The notes: generated from the sequence alone by a model not told the origin. Shown: positions 1 through 8,947, counted from the stretch's first letter. The stretch is 64,000 bases of DNA from Sneathiella chungangensis (GCF_009882935.1 NZ_WTVA01000001.1:696238-760237); one strand, 5' to 3'. A program made the numbers and translations.

Positions 1-459
1 CTGCTTAGCCAGCGGCTCGCGGATCTCGGGTTTTCCTATGGCGATTTTCCCGCCCATGACGGCCTCTGGGAGGCGGCGCTGGCCACCCGTCACGACCTGG
101 CCGCCCGCCTCGCGGTGGTGCCGATGGTGCTGGAGGCGCGCGGCCTCGACGTCACGCCCGCGATGATCACCCGATTCGGCCGGATGGGCGATGAAAAGAG
201 CGTCAACGTGCTTAAAACTATCTTAAGCGACGAAATCGGGCACGTCGCCATTGGCAGCCGATGGTTCCATTATTTTTGCACAAAAAACGATCTTTCCCCC
301 CGCGAGAACTGGCAGCGGCTTGTGAGAAAACACTTCCAAGGCCTTTTAAAACCCCCGTTTAATGACGATGCGCGGGAAGTTGCCGGACTGCCCAATGATT
401 ACTACCTCCCCTTGTCCGGCGCCCCGGCGGCAAAATCGACAAAAAAGCGCAAATTTTAG
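1..459 (+). CDS. DUF455 family ferritin-like protein (5' partial)
   Basis: The frame is open from the first base of the window, so the start lies upstream; 152 codons are visible before TAG at 457-459. The sequence has the ferritin-like helical pattern of DUF455 proteins. DEIGHVAIGSRWF carries the E-x2-H type metal-ligand signature typical of four-helix di-iron folds, and it is preceded by a conserved MVLEARGLDVTP stretch. The biochemical role of the family is not well established. The C-terminal tail is lysine-rich. The M23 peptidase gene begins 25 bases downstream on the same strand. Confidence 0.8.
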   Translation: MLSQRLADLGFSYGDFPAHDGLWEAALATRHDLAARLAVVPMVLEARGLDVTPAMITRFGRMGDEKSVNVLKTILSDEIGHVAIGSRWFHYFCTKNDLSPRENWQRLVRKHFQGLLKPPFNDDAREVAGLPNDYYLPLSGAPAAKSTKKRKF

Positions 460-484
460 GGGCCTGTGAGTCCTGTTGCGATTA

Positions 485-1996
485 ATGAAAAAATCAGTTT
501 TATTATTCAGGCTTTCCCTAATCGATGATGAAGCGAAACTGGATCAGGATGACCAAATGAGGCTGAAGGCCGTACTAAATAAACTTCTTACGGATCGTCA
601 GGTCATCATCAGCACCCGTGGCCAGCTTAAATATCTGCGGCTTTCCGTTGCCGCGCAGGCCCTCGGGCTGACCGCCGCCGTCGGTTTCGGCGGCATGTTC
701 GCCTATCTGATGGTGACGGGCGCGCTTCAATATCACGAAAATACCCTGCAGCAGGCGAAGCTTCTCGCCCTGCAATCGAGCTATGACACCGTTTCCGCCG
801 ACTTCGAACTGGCGCAGTCGAAGATCCGGGCGACGCAGGCCGAGCTCGACCAGCAATATGCCCGCCTCGAGGATGTGCTCTCCGACCGCCAGGTCGTCGA
901 GCAGGCCCTCGCCTTCGCCGCCGAGAGCGGCAGCTCCAAGAAACAGTCGCTGGAGGATCGCATCCGCGCCCTCGGCGAGAGCCTGCACAGCTCCAACGCC
1001 CGCCGCGAACAGCTTGAGCTGGAAATCATGCAGCTGAACAAGGCGATGTTCCATACCGCCCGCTCGCGCGATGAGGCCGACACCAACCGCGCGAACACCG
1101 AGCGCAGGCTGGCGACCATGCGCAGCCTCGTCGATCTCTACGCCTCGACCAAGGACGAGATCTACCGCGAGCTGGAGAGCACCCGCGCCCAGTTCGCCAG
1201 CCTCAAGCGCGAATTTTCGAACCGCCTCGACCGGGAGCGGTTGCTGAATTCGGAAGTGACGGAACTGCGCAACCGCATGACCCGCATGTCGACCGAGAAC
1301 AAGGACCTGATCGCCCGCATCCACGACCGCACCAATGAGAGCGTCGCGGCGCTGCGCGAGATTATCGTCCTCACCGGCCTCGATCCCGACAAGCTGCTGG
1401 GCGAGAGCGACGAGGAAATCGGCCAGGGCGGCCCGTTCGTCGCCGCCAAGACCGCCGGCAAGATGCTCGAGACCGAGCAGGAACTCCATGTCCAGGCCAA
1501 GAAGATGGAGGCGAGCCTCGCCCGCTGGGAATCCCTGCAGACCCTGCTCCAGCAGCTGCCGCTCGCCCGCCCCGTCGATGTCGGCTATGTGACGTCGAGC
1601 TTCGGCAAGCGGCGCGATCCGCTCACCAAGCGCTCCGCCTTCCATGCGGGCGTCGATATCGCCGGTCCGCGCAACTCGGCCATTCTGGCGACCGCCCCCG
1701 GCGTCGTCACCTTTGCCGGCAAGAACGGCGCCTATGGCACCATGGTCACCATCGATCACGGCCGCGGCTTCAAGACGCGCTACGGCCATATGAAGAAAGC
1801 GCTCGTCAAGAAGGGCGACAAGGTCGAATTTCGTGACGAAATCGGCGTGATGGGCTCCACCGGTCGAAGCACCGGTCGCCATGTTCACTATGAAGTCATC
1901 TATGAAGGTGAAAATCTCGATCCGGCGAATTTTATCAAGGCCGGAAGATACGCGTTCAAAGCGACGCCGAAACTTGAGAAGGCCGCCATCGAGTAA
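485..1996 (+). CDS. M23 family metallopeptidase with coiled coil
   Basis: Predicted peptidoglycan endopeptidase or regulator acting in the periplasm, 503 aa from ATG 485 (a TTG at 476 is an alternative start). A cytoplasmic N-terminus of about 55 residues is followed by one membrane helix near residues 57-80. A long heptad-like coiled coil fills roughly residues 85-300, and the LytM/M23 domain lies near 365-480. Zinc ligands are visible as His387 and Asp391 (FHAGVD) and the HVH motif at 466-468, so the domain looks catalytically intact, unlike degenerate EnvC/NlpD activators. The bactofilin gene follows after 20 bases, a pairing known in Proteobacteria in which the bactofilin positions the peptidase. 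Confidence 0.9.
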   Translation: MKKSVLLFRLSLIDDEAKLDQDDQMRLKAVLNKLLTDRQVIISTRGQLKYLRLSVAAQALGLTAAVGFGGMFAYLMVTGALQYHENTLQQAKLLALQSSYDTVSADFELAQSKIRATQAELDQQYARLEDVLSDRQVVEQALAFAAESGSSKKQSLEDRIRALGESLHSSNARREQLELEIMQLNKAMFHTARSRDEADTNRANTERRLATMRSLVDLYASTKDEIYRELESTRAQFASLKREFSNRLDRERLLNSEVTELRNRMTRMSTENKDLIARIHDRTNESVAALREIIVLTGLDPDKLLGESDEEIGQGGPFVAAKTAGKMLETEQELHVQAKKMEASLARWESLQTLLQQLPLARPVDVGYVTSSFGKRRDPLTKRSAFHAGVDIAGPRNSAILATAPGVVTFAGKNGAYGTMVTIDHGRGFKTRYGHMKKALVKKGDKVEFRDEIGVMGSTGRSTGRHVHYEVIYEGENLDPANFIKAGRYAFKATPKLEKAAIE

Positions 1997-2016
1997 ATTG
2001 AGAAGCGAGGTATTCC

Positions 2017-2439
2017 ATGTTTTCCGGTAACAGCAAGTCCGAGCCGAAAGCCAGCCGGACCAACACCATGCCCTCCATCATCGCCGATAATCTGAGTATC
2101 GAGGGCAACCTCTTCTCGGAGGGGGAAATCCAGATCGACGGCCAGGTGACGGGCGACGTGCAGGCGAAAACCCTGACCATCGGCCAGAACGCCATGATCA
2201 CCGGCGATATCAATGCGGGCACCCTGATCATCCGCGGCGCCGTCCATGGCAGCCTCAAGGGGGAGGAGATCACCGTCACCTCGACCGCCACGGTGAAGGG
2301 CGACATTATCCATGCCTCGCTCAGCATCGAGCCCGGCGCCAAGATCGACGGTCATTTGAAGCATAGCGACAATCCGCGCGACCTGCCGGACACCGTCACC
2401 TTCCTCGATAAATCCGAGGCGGCCAGCGCCGAGAAATAA
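2017..2439 (+). CDS. Bactofilin (polymer-forming cytoskeletal protein)
   Basis: A 140-residue protein with a short unstructured N-terminus followed by a right-handed beta-helix core, seen as repeating short hydrophobic/glycine turns (IEGNLFSEGEIQIDG, VTGDVQA, ITGDINA, VHGSLKG, VKGDIIHA). Bactofilins self-assemble without nucleotides into membrane-associated filaments that organise cell-wall enzymes. The gene probably shares a transcript with the M23 peptidase upstream (20-base gap) and is followed by a strong terminator. A GAGG ribosome site sits about 7 bases before the ATG. Assignment to bacA or bacM is not possible from sequence alone. Confidence 0.93.
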   Translation: MFSGNSKSEPKASRTNTMPSIIADNLSIEGNLFSEGEIQIDGQVTGDVQAKTLTIGQNAMITGDINAGTLIIRGAVHGSLKGEEITVTSTATVKGDIIHASLSIEPGAKIDGHLKHSDNPRDLPDTVTFLDKSEAASAEK

Positions 2440-2456
2440 CCCGCGCGACAAGACAC

Positions 2457-2488
2457 AAAAAAGGCCCGCGATTGCGGGCCTTTTCTTT
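2457..2488. terminator. Bidirectional Rho-independent terminator
   Basis: A 7-bp GC stem GGCCCGC/GCGGGCC with a 4-base loop is flanked by A6 on the left and TTTTCTTT on the right. It lies between the convergent bactofilin and ndk genes and can serve both strands. Confidence 0.9.
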
Positions 2489-2504
2489 GGGAGAGTATCT
2501 TTCG

Positions 2505-2927
2505 TCAGCCGACGATTTCGGAGCCGGAGAAGAAATAGGCAATCTCGATCGCGGCGTTGGCCTGGCTGTCGGAGCCATGGACCGAGTTGGCCTCGATATT
2601 CTCGGCGAATTCCTTGCGGATCGTGCCCTCGGCCGCGTCGGCCGGGTTGGTCGCGCCCATGACTTCGCGGTTCTTCATGATGGCGTTCTCCCCTTCCAGC
2701 ACCTGCACGACGACGGGACCGGAGGTCATGAAGTCGCACAGATCGTTGAAGAACGGCCGCTCCTTATGGACGCCGTAAAAGGTTTCGGCATTTTCGCGGG
2801 TCATGCGGATGCGCTTCTGCGCGACGATGCGAAGGCCGGCTGCTTCCAGCTTGGCGTTGATCTTGCCGGTCAGGTTGCGGCGGGTCGCATCGGGTTTGAT
2901 GATGGAGAAAGTACGTTCAAGAGCCAT
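2505..2927 (-). CDS. ndk: Nucleoside diphosphate kinase
   Basis: Transfers the gamma phosphate from ATP to NDPs through a phosphohistidine. The 140-residue length from [14 protein letters not shown] is exactly the family norm; in-frame codons further upstream are unlikely to be used. Conserved Lys11 (IIKPDA) and the active-site NSVHGSD motif with catalytic His117 are present. The gene is convergent with bactofilin and shares its terminator. About 200 bases separate it from the divergent YdeI-like gene. Confidence 0.97.
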   Translation of the reverse strand: MALERTFSIIKPDATRRNLTGKINAKLEAAGLRIVAQKRIRMTRENAETFYGVHKERPFFNDLCDFMTSGPVVVQVLEGENAIMKNREVMGATNPADAAEGTIRKEFAENIEANSVHGSDSQANAAIEIAYFFSGSEIVG

Positions 2928-3135
2928 TGGGTCACTCACCTTAATGTCGGGACAAAGAGAATAATTCCGCGCCTTATAGCGTCCCGGGCCGGTGCAGGCA
3001 AGGCGTTTGATGGCAGAATAGGGTATTGCAGGCGACGGAGGGCGGCGATACATTCAAGGGAAGAAGCCGCCGCCCGCCAGAACACTGTCCGGTGGATCGG
3101 AATAAATGCCACAGAGAGTGAATTGAGGGGCGTCC

Positions 3136-3726
3136 ATGAGTACCCATAATCCCAAAGTCGATCCCCTGTTGAACGACGCCGAAAACTGGCTTGAAGAACG
3201 GCGCGCGCTCCGGGATCTGCTGCTCGGCGCCTCGCTGGATGAGGGCGTCAAATGGGGCAAGCTCTGCTATATGCAGGAGGGGAAGAACGTCGCCATGATC
3301 TATGGGCTGAAGGACGCCTGCGCCATTGGTTTTTTTAAGGGCGCGCTCATGAAGGACCCGAACGGCATCCTTGAAAAGCCGGGGGAGAATTCCCAGGCCA
3401 TGCGCTGGGCCAGGTTCATCAGCACCGCAGAAATCGACGCGGCCGCCCCGACCCTGAAAAACTATATCGAGGAGGCGATCGCCCTCGAAAAAGCAGGGGC
3501 GCAGATTGACTTCAAGGAGAAGGACAATCTCGTCCTTGCCGCGGAACTACAGGAAAAGCTCGCGTCCGATCCGGCCTTCAAGGCCGCGTTTGAGAAGCTG
3601 ACCCCCGGGCGGCAGCGCGGCTACAACCTTCATTTCTCCGGCGCGAAACAGGCCAGGACCCGCCTCGCCCGGATTGAGAAATATACCCCGAAAATCCTCG
3701 CCGGAAAGGGCCTGCAGGACCGTTAG
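3136..3726 (+). CDS. YdeI/OmpD-associated family protein (DUF1801-like)
   Basis: A 196-aa protein with two recognisable parts: an N-terminal DUF1801-like half (VKWGKLCYM...GFFKGALMKDP) and the C-terminal YdeI signature LTPGRQRGY...AKQARTR..RIEKYTPKIL.GKG. The molecular function of the family is unknown; E. coli YdeI has been linked to stress resistance, which should not be transferred here. A GAGGGG ribosome site precedes ATG 3136. It ends 30 bases from the convergent dioxygenase gene. Confidence 0.85.
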   Translation: MSTHNPKVDPLLNDAENWLEERRALRDLLLGASLDEGVKWGKLCYMQEGKNVAMIYGLKDACAIGFFKGALMKDPNGILEKPGENSQAMRWARFISTAEIDAAAPTLKNYIEEAIALEKAGAQIDFKEKDNLVLAAELQEKLASDPAFKAAFEKLTPGRQRGYNLHFSGAKQARTRLARIEKYTPKILAGKGLQDR

Positions 3727-3756
3727 GCCGCGCCTCTCCCGCACGGGGCGGGCCTT

Positions 3757-4599
3757 TCAGTAATAGGCCGGGTCGTCGGCAATGGTGAGACGGTGGAGCA
3801 GACGCTCCTTCCCCTCATAGCCGCCGGTCGCCTTATGCAGGACCGAGCGGTTGTCCCACAGCACCAGCATGTCCGGCTCCCATTTATGGCGATAGACGAA
3901 TTCCTCCCGCCCCTGCCAGCGCACCAGTTCCTTCAGCAATTCCTTCGCGCGGGCCTCTTCCATGCCGTCAAGATCGACCAGATAGCTGCCGCCGAAAATG
4001 CCTTTCTTGCCGGTTTCCGGATGCGGGCGGATGACCGGATGGGTCTCCCGCTTGTTTGCCTCGTCCGAGATATTGAAGCGCATCGCGCCCTTGAAATTCT
4101 TCTCCGCATAGGCGCCCTCGCGCGAATAGGCGCCGCCCGCCGAATGAACCGCCGTCAGATTTTCAAAACGTTCCTTCATTTCGGGCGGCATTTCTTCCCA
4201 CGCGAGATGCTGGTTGGAAAAGAGGGTGTCGCCCCCCTCCTCCGGGATGATCTTGCCATAGAGCATGGTGCCGGACGGCGGCACGGTCATGAAGCTCCAG
4301 TCCGAATGCCAGTTATCGGCAAAAATCCGCCCCGTCTCGTCGGCGAGGCGATGGATGGCGGCGATGCGCTCATGCCCATCGATGGGCTTCAGAAAGGGAT
4401 CGTCGCCGATCGGGCCGAAATACTCGGCGACGCGGACGAGATCGTCATTGTCCAGCTTCTGGTCCGGGAAGGCGAGCACATGATGATCCATCCAGGCCTT
4501 GCGGATGGCGGCGAGGTCGTCTTTGGCGAGCGGCGCCGACAGATCGACCCCCTCGATCCGGGCGCCGCAGGGCGCGTCCATTTTCGTCACTGTGATCAT
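3757..4599 (-). CDS. TauD/TfdA family Fe(II)/2-oxoglutarate dioxygenase
   Basis: A 280-residue non-heme iron dioxygenase. The HxD iron motif is visible in DNWHSDWSF, and the distal His with the 2-oxoglutarate-binding Arg near the C-terminus in LLHRLTIADDPAYY. The start is placed at MITVTKMDAPCG, which has a GGGGAGGTGC ribosome site; a longer frame reaching 4659 overlaps an operator-like palindrome and is unlikely. The substrate is not determined: TauD (taurine), TfdA and AtsK relatives share this architecture. The divergent TetR gene and the palindrome between them suggest substrate-induced control. Confidence 0.88.
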   Translation of the reverse strand: MITVTKMDAPCGARIEGVDLSAPLAKDDLAAIRKAWMDHHVLAFPDQKLDNDDLVRVAEYFGPIGDDPFLKPIDGHERIAAIHRLADETGRIFADNWHSDWSFMTVPPSGTMLYGKIIPEEGGDTLFSNQHLAWEEMPPEMKERFENLTAVHSAGGAYSREGAYAEKNFKGAMRFNISDEANKRETHPVIRPHPETGKKGIFGGSYLVDLDGMEEARAKELLKELVRWQGREEFVYRHKWEPDMLVLWDNRSVLHKATGGYEGKERLLHRLTIADDPAYY

Positions 4600-4644
4600 T
4601 GCACCTCCCCCATTCTTGTTTTCCGAAGACATATCATTAATTTT

Positions 4645-4660
4645 GTTGTTCACCAACAAC
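4645..4660. promoter_or_regulatory. Inverted repeat, candidate TetR operator
   Basis: GTTGTT-CACC-AACAAC is a perfect 6-bp dyad with a 4-base spacer in the AT-rich gap between the dioxygenase and the TetR gene. A second weaker dyad (ATATC-ctgtt-GATAT) lies just downstream, near 4674-4688. The position fits a shared operator; binding is inferred. Confidence 0.5.
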
Positions 4661-4693
4661 TATTTTGTTATGGTGATATCCTGTTGATATTAC

Positions 4694-5350
4694 ATGGAAT
4701 TTGACATGAGCCCTGCCACCGCCGCCCCCCGCCCCCGCAAAAATCCGGAACGGCGCCGGGATTCCAGCCAGCGCATGATCGAGGCGGCGACGGAACTCTT
4801 CGCCGAAAAAGGCTATCAGCGGACGACCCTGATCGAGATTGGCCGCCGCGCGGGCTGCACCGGCACGCTGGTCAGCAACCGCTTCGGCAGCAAGGAGCGG
4901 GTCTTGCGCGCCGTTCTCGCCCATATCCTCAACCGGTTCGAGGCGGACGAGAGCCTCAGCCTCCGGGCGAAGGCGCGCGATCCCCGCCCCGCCCCGGCGC
5001 AGCTATCGCGCTTTGTCGCGACCTATCTCACCGATGTGGCGCAGCGCGGCACGCGCATCCGCGCGCTGTATGTTCTGATGGGGGAAGGGCTTGGCTCGCT
5101 GCCCGGCATGGCGGAGGAAATCGCCCATGTGAACCAGGTCTTTCGCGGCGAGATCATGGGCTATCTCACCCTCGGGATGGAAAGAGGGGACCTCCCCTCC
5201 TCCCTCGATCCGGCGATCCTCGCAAGCCTGATCATCGGCCTGTTGCGCGGCGTCGCCCTGCAGATCCTTGCGGAACCCGAGCATCTGCCGCTGGATGCGC
5301 TGATCACCGCCTGCCAGAAATCCGTGCAGGCGATGATCCGCGCAGGGTAA
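4694..5350 (+). CDS. TetR/AcrR family transcriptional regulator
   Basis: A 218-aa regulator with an N-terminal helix-turn-helix (AATELFAEKGYQRTTLIEIGRRAGCTGTLVSNRFGSKERVL) recognised by its classic TetR spacing, and a divergent all-helical ligand domain. The recognition helix carries TLVSNRF where many TetRs have ALYRHF. The start is uncertain: ATG 4694 or ATG 4706 (MSPATAAP), the latter with a weak GGAA upstream. Divergent from the TauD-like dioxygenase, which is its likely target. It ends 6 bases from the convergent GFA gene. Confidence 0.9.
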   Translation: MEFDMSPATAAPRPRKNPERRRDSSQRMIEAATELFAEKGYQRTTLIEIGRRAGCTGTLVSNRFGSKERVLRAVLAHILNRFEADESLSLRAKARDPRPAPAQLSRFVATYLTDVAQRGTRIRALYVLMGEGLGSLPGMAEEIAHVNQVFRGEIMGYLTLGMERGDLPSSLDPAILASLIIGLLRGVALQILAEPEHLPLDALITACQKSVQAMIRAG

Positions 5351-5356
5351 GCCGCT

Positions 5357-5776
5357 TTACCGGGGCAGCACGGTGTCGAAGGCCGCCAATGCCGGGTCCA
5401 TCCGGTCCCAGCCAAATCCCGCGGACGCGTAAGTCACCACGGCCGGATTGAACTGGCCCGGATCATCGAGACTCGCCGCGTGAATGGCGATCCCCTCTGG
5501 CAGCACGTCCAGCAGGAGATAGACCGGCGATCCGCACGTGGCGCAGAAACAGTGGGTTTTCTCCTTCCCGCTGTCCCCCATCACCCGCCATTCTGTTACC
5601 TTCCCGGTGAGATGCACCGCCTTTCTGTCCGCGAAGGTCAGGAAGGAGCTGTGCCCCGTCCCGCTTCGCCGTTGACAGTCGCGGCACTGGCAATGATTTT
5701 CGAAGACCGGGGCACTGTCGGTTTCGTAGCGCACCGCCCCGCAGGCGCAACCGCCGGAATAATGTTTTCCTGTCAT
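5357..5776 (-). CDS. GFA family (glutathione-dependent formaldehyde-activating-like) protein
   Basis: A 139-aa zinc protein of the GFA/CENP-V fold. The cysteine pattern GGCACGAVRY...HCQCRDCQRRSG...CFCATCGSPV gives two zinc sites typical of the family. Despite the family name, most members are not proven to act on S-hydroxymethylglutathione, so the substrate is unknown. It lies 26 bases downstream of the SRPBCC gene on the same strand and may be the third gene of the ArsR-led operon. AAGGA is positioned before the ATG. Confidence 0.88.
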   Translation of the reverse strand: MTGKHYSGGCACGAVRYETDSAPVFENHCQCRDCQRRSGTGHSSFLTFADRKAVHLTGKVTEWRVMGDSGKEKTHCFCATCGSPVYLLLDVLPEGIAIHAASLDDPGQFNPAVVTYASAGFGWDRMDPALAAFDTVLPR

Positions 5777-5802
5777 GATATAGTCCTTTCAGAGTGAAGG
5801 GT

Positions 5803-6279
5803 TTACGCCGCGCTTTCGGTCGCGCAGGGCTGGGCGAAGACATCCATGGGCTCGTCCGTCTCCAGATAGGATTTGAGGCTGGAGAGCACCAGCGGCCAAC
5901 CCCGCGTGACGCCGATCGCCATGCCGCTGCCGGTTTCCAGCTCGTCATGGGTGACGGTCAGCTTCACCATATCCTCATACGGCACCAGATCGAAGGTCAC
6001 CCGGCTGTGTTTCTCCGGGAGATCATATTCGGACGGGTCCGACCAGCTGATCACGAGGCGGTTGGGCGCATCGACCTCAAGCACGTTGCCCGCAATATTG
6101 ACCTTGCGCTCGTCATTGTCGCGGACATGCTCCCATTTCGAGCCGACCTTCCAGTCGGAGACATTCTCATGGCCCCAGTAGCGGGCGGCAATCTCGGGCC
6201 GGGTAATCGCCTCGAATATCTTTTCCGGCGTCGCGCGGATAAAGGTCACATATACAAAAGTCGTCTTTTCCTTAGTCAT
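5803..6279 (-). CDS. SRPBCC (AHSA1-like) domain protein
   Basis: A 158-aa START/Bet v1-like fold. The hallmark start FIRATPEKIFEAITRPEIAARYWG and the C-terminal GWPLVLSSLKSYLET helix match AHSA1-type SRPBCC proteins, which bind hydrophobic ligands. The first 8 bases of the gene overlap the end of the upstream ArsR gene, indicating translational coupling. The ArsR + SRPBCC pairing is very common in alphaproteobacteria and usually represents autoregulated operons of unknown physiological ligand. Confidence 0.9.
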   Translation of the reverse strand: MTKEKTTFVYVTFIRATPEKIFEAITRPEIAARYWGHENVSDWKVGSKWEHVRDNDERKVNIAGNVLEVDAPNRLVISWSDPSEYDLPEKHSRVTFDLVPYEDMVKLTVTHDELETGSGMAIGVTRGWPLVLSSLKSYLETDEPMDVFAQPCATESAA

Positions 6280-6595
6280 CAGTCTCTCCTTCCAGTTCCG
6301 TTTTCAGTTCATGAAGCAGGGCAAGCCGTTGCTGTTCAAATTTCCGTATCCATCGCTCGTAAACCATCTGAAGCGGCACCGGGTTGAGGAAATGCAGCCT
6401 CTCCCGCCCCCGCCGAACGACCGAGACCAGGTTCGCGTCTTCCAGCAGGCCAAGATGCTGCGTCACCGACTGGCGCCGCATATCCAGATGCCCGCACAAC
6501 TCCCCAAGCGTCTGCCCGTTCTTCTCGCAGAGCAGATCCAGCAGTTTCCTGCGTGTCGGATCGCCGAGCGCCTTGAATGTCTTGTCATCGTCCAT
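6272..6595 (-). CDS. ArsR family transcriptional regulator
   Basis: A 107-aa winged helix protein: FKALGDPTRRKLLDLL opens the domain, and the recognition helix RRQSVTQHLGLLEDANLV is followed by the wing VVRRGRERLHFLN. No metal-binding Cys cluster typical of ArsR/SmtB is present, so this is the non-metal (SdpR/SRPBCC-associated) subgroup. First gene of a likely arsR-SRPBCC-GFA operon; AAGGAG precedes the ATG by 6 bases. An operator-like dyad lies upstream at 6621-6638. Confidence 0.92.
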   Translation of the reverse strand: MDDDKTFKALGDPTRRKLLDLLCEKNGQTLGELCGHLDMRRQSVTQHLGLLEDANLVSVVRRGRERLHFLNPVPLQMVYERWIRKFEQQRLALLHELKTELEGETDD

Positions 6596-6620
6596 ACGCT
6601 ACTCCTTGGGCTGGATAATA

Positions 6621-6638
6621 TGTAGGTATTTACCTGCA
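6621..6638. promoter_or_regulatory. Dyad TGTAGGTATTTACCTGCA, candidate ArsR operator
   Basis: An 18-bp near-perfect inverted repeat (one mismatched pair) lies 26 bases upstream of the arsR-type start codon. The location and symmetry fit autoregulation by the ArsR protein; binding is inferred. Confidence 0.6.
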
Positions 6639-6752
6639 TGTCAACAGAATTGAGTCTGCCGTTGCGCGGCCTGGTATTTTCGGGCTATCGCCGGAAACCG
6701 CCTTCTGCTATGAAGCACGCCCCTTCAACGGATTTCCGGCAGGTCACTGAAA

Positions 6753-6968
6753 TTGCAAAATGTTGATATCGTCAAATGGATTGCCACCGTCATTCAGCTT
6801 GTCGGCTACGGCCTGACCGGATTGAATATCGTCCCGTGGAATGTGTTCGCCTTTATCATTGGCATTGTCCTGTGGTTTCTTGTCGGCGTGATGTGGAAGG
6901 ACCGCGCGATCATGATTGTCCATGTCGGGGCATTCATCGCGCTTTTCTCGGGTTATCTGAATTCATGA
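6753..6968 (+). CDS. Small membrane protein, DUF6552-like
   Basis: A 71-aa protein with two to three hydrophobic helices (WIATVIQLVGYGLTGLN, FAFIIGIVLWFLVGVMW, AIMIVHVGAFIALFSGYL) and the conserved VMWKDRAIM loop characteristic of small alphaproteobacterial inner-membrane proteins of this family. The frame has no ATG at its 5' end, so TTG 6753 is taken as the start; AGG about 12 bases upstream is a weak ribosome site. Function unknown. Confidence 0.7.
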   Translation: MQNVDIVKWIATVIQLVGYGLTGLNIVPWNVFAFIIGIVLWFLVGVMWKDRAIMIVHVGAFIALFSGYLNS

Positions 6969-7057
6969 CCCTTCTCGTTGCAAAAACCCGATTTTTTGTG
7001 ACCTGAAGCTGATTTTCCGTCTTTCTAGGAGCGTCGCTTTCTGTTAGAGAGTGCCCC

Positions 7058-8947
7058 ATGCTTCAAATTAAGGATCTGACATACCGCATCGCCGGACGGA
7101 CGCTGCTGGAAAATGCTTCGCTGCATATTCCGGTCGGGCACAAGTTTGGCCTGATCGGACGCAACGGCACCGGGAAATCGACGCTTCTGAAATTGATCAC
7201 CGGGGAGCTGCATGCGGATGGCGGCACGATCGAGCTTCGAAATGGCGCGCGCATGGGCGTCCTCCCGCAGGAGGCGCCGGGCGGGCCGGAAAGCCTGATC
7301 GAGACGGTGCTTGCCGCCGATGTCGAGCGCGCGGCGCTGCTGAAGGAGGCGGAGACCGCCACCGACGGCATGCGCATTGCCGAAATCCATACCCGCCTTG
7401 CCGATATCGACGCCCATACGGCGGAGGCGCGGGCCGCGAAGATTCTCTCCGGCCTCGGCTTCGACCATGAAGCGCAGCAGCGCCCCTGCTCCTCCTTCTC
7501 CGGTGGCTGGCGGACGCGTGTCGCGCTCGCGGGCACCCTCTTTGCCGAGCCGGACCTGCTGCTCCTCGACGAGCCGAGCAACTATCTCGATCTCGAGGCG
7601 ACGCTGTGGCTGGAAAGTTTCCTCCGCGGGTATCAGCGCACCCTCGTCATCATCAGCCATGACAAGGACCTGCTGAATAACGTGGTGACGGAGATCGCCC
7701 ATCTCGACCAGATGAAACTGGTGAAATATACCGGCAACTACGATTTCTTCGAGAAGACCCGGCGCGAGCAGATGGAGCTTCTCGCCGGCATGGCCCGCAA
7801 GCAGGAAGCACAGCGGAAGCACTTACAATCCTTCGTCGATCGCTTCCGCGCCAAGGCATCCAAGGCCCGTCAGGCCCAGAGCCGCGTGAAGATGCTGGAA
7901 AAGATGAAGCCGGTCGTCGGCATCGTCGAGGAACATACGGCGAGCCTCACCTTCCACGCGCCGGAGCCGCTCTCCTCCCCCATCATCACGATGGAGCATT
8001 GCACGGTCGGCTATACCCCGGGCAAGCCGGTGTTGCGCAGCCTCGACCTCCGCATCGACATGGATGACCGGATCGCGCTGCTCGGCTCCAACGGCAACGG
8101 CAAGTCGACCTTCGCGAAACTGCTGGCCAACCGATTGCAGCCCGAAAGCGGCAGCCTGCGCAAATCGACCAAGCTGAAAATCGGCTTCTTCGCGCAGCAT
8201 CAGCTCGACGAGATGCGCGAGAACGAGACCGCCTATCAGCATCTCGCCGCCAAGATGGAAAATGCGCAGGAATCCAAGGTCCGCGCCCGCCTCGGCCAGT
8301 TCGGCTTCACCCGCCAGAAGACCGACACACCCGTCAAGCAGCTTTCGGGCGGCGAGAAGGCGCGGCTCAACTTCTGCCTGATCGCGGAGGAAAAGCCGCA
8401 TCTGCTGATCCTTGACGAGCCGACCAACCATCTCGATGTCGACAGTCGGGAGGCGCTGATCCAGGGCCTTAACGAATATGAGGGCGCGGTGCTGCTGATC
8501 AGCCATGATCCGCATCTCGTCAGCCTCGTCGCCGACCGGCTCTGGCTGGTCAAGGATGGCGGCGTGCATGCCTATGACGGCGATATCGAGGATTACAAGA
8601 AAGAGATTCTGGACGCCGGGCGCGGCGGCAATGGCCGCAAACCGGGCGCCGAGACAGGCGCGCCGAAGCTCTCCGGCAAGGAGGCCCGCAAGGCCCGCGC
8701 CGCCGCCCGCGCCGCCCTCGGTCCCAAGCGGCAGGAGGTGAAAAAGCTCGAGCAGCTGATGCAGGCCCTCGCCACCCGGCAGGCCGCGCTCGAAACCGAA
8801 CTCGCCGACCCCGTCACCTACGACAAGGGCACGGACTATCAGGCCAAACTCACCGGCCAGATCGGCCGCCTAAAGGCGGAACTCACCGAAGCGGAAGAAA
8901 AATGGCTCGCGCTCACGGAGGAGCTTGAAGCGCAAGGCGCGGCGTGA
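7058..8947 (+). CDS. ABC-F family ATPase (Uup/EttA-type)
   Basis: A 629-aa soluble tandem ABC protein without membrane segments, so not a transporter; ABC-F proteins act on ribosomes or in DNA repair (Uup). Domain 1 has Walker A GRNGTGKST and signature SFSGGWRTRVAL; domain 2 has GSNGNGKST and QLSGGEKARLNF. The charged ABC-F linker (about residues 235-300) lies between them, and a C-terminal coiled coil rich in Lys/Glu/Ala resembles Uup. Its last 29 codons (8861-8947) are present again at 9831-9917, beyond an inserted lipoprotein gene. That implies a cargo insertion at its 3' end. Confidence 0.93.
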   Translation: MLQIKDLTYRIAGRTLLENASLHIPVGHKFGLIGRNGTGKSTLLKLITGELHADGGTIELRNGARMGVLPQEAPGGPESLIETVLAADVERAALLKEAETATDGMRIAEIHTRLADIDAHTAEARAAKILSGLGFDHEAQQRPCSSFSGGWRTRVALAGTLFAEPDLLLLDEPSNYLDLEATLWLESFLRGYQRTLVIISHDKDLLNNVVTEIAHLDQMKLVKYTGNYDFFEKTRREQMELLAGMARKQEAQRKHLQSFVDRFRAKASKARQAQSRVKMLEKMKPVVGIVEEHTASLTFHAPEPLSSPIITMEHCTVGYTPGKPVLRSLDLRIDMDDRIALLGSNGNGKSTFAKLLANRLQPESGSLRKSTKLKIGFFAQHQLDEMRENETAYQHLAAKMENAQESKVRARLGQFGFTRQKTDTPVKQLSGGEKARLNFCLIAEEKPHLLILDEPTNHLDVDSREALIQGLNEYEGAVLLISHDPHLVSLVADRLWLVKDGGVHAYDGDIEDYKKEILDAGRGGNGRKPGAETGAPKLSGKEARKARAAARAALGPKRQEVKKLEQLMQALATRQAALETELADPVTYDKGTDYQAKLTGQIGRLKAELTEAEEKWLALTEELEAQGAA

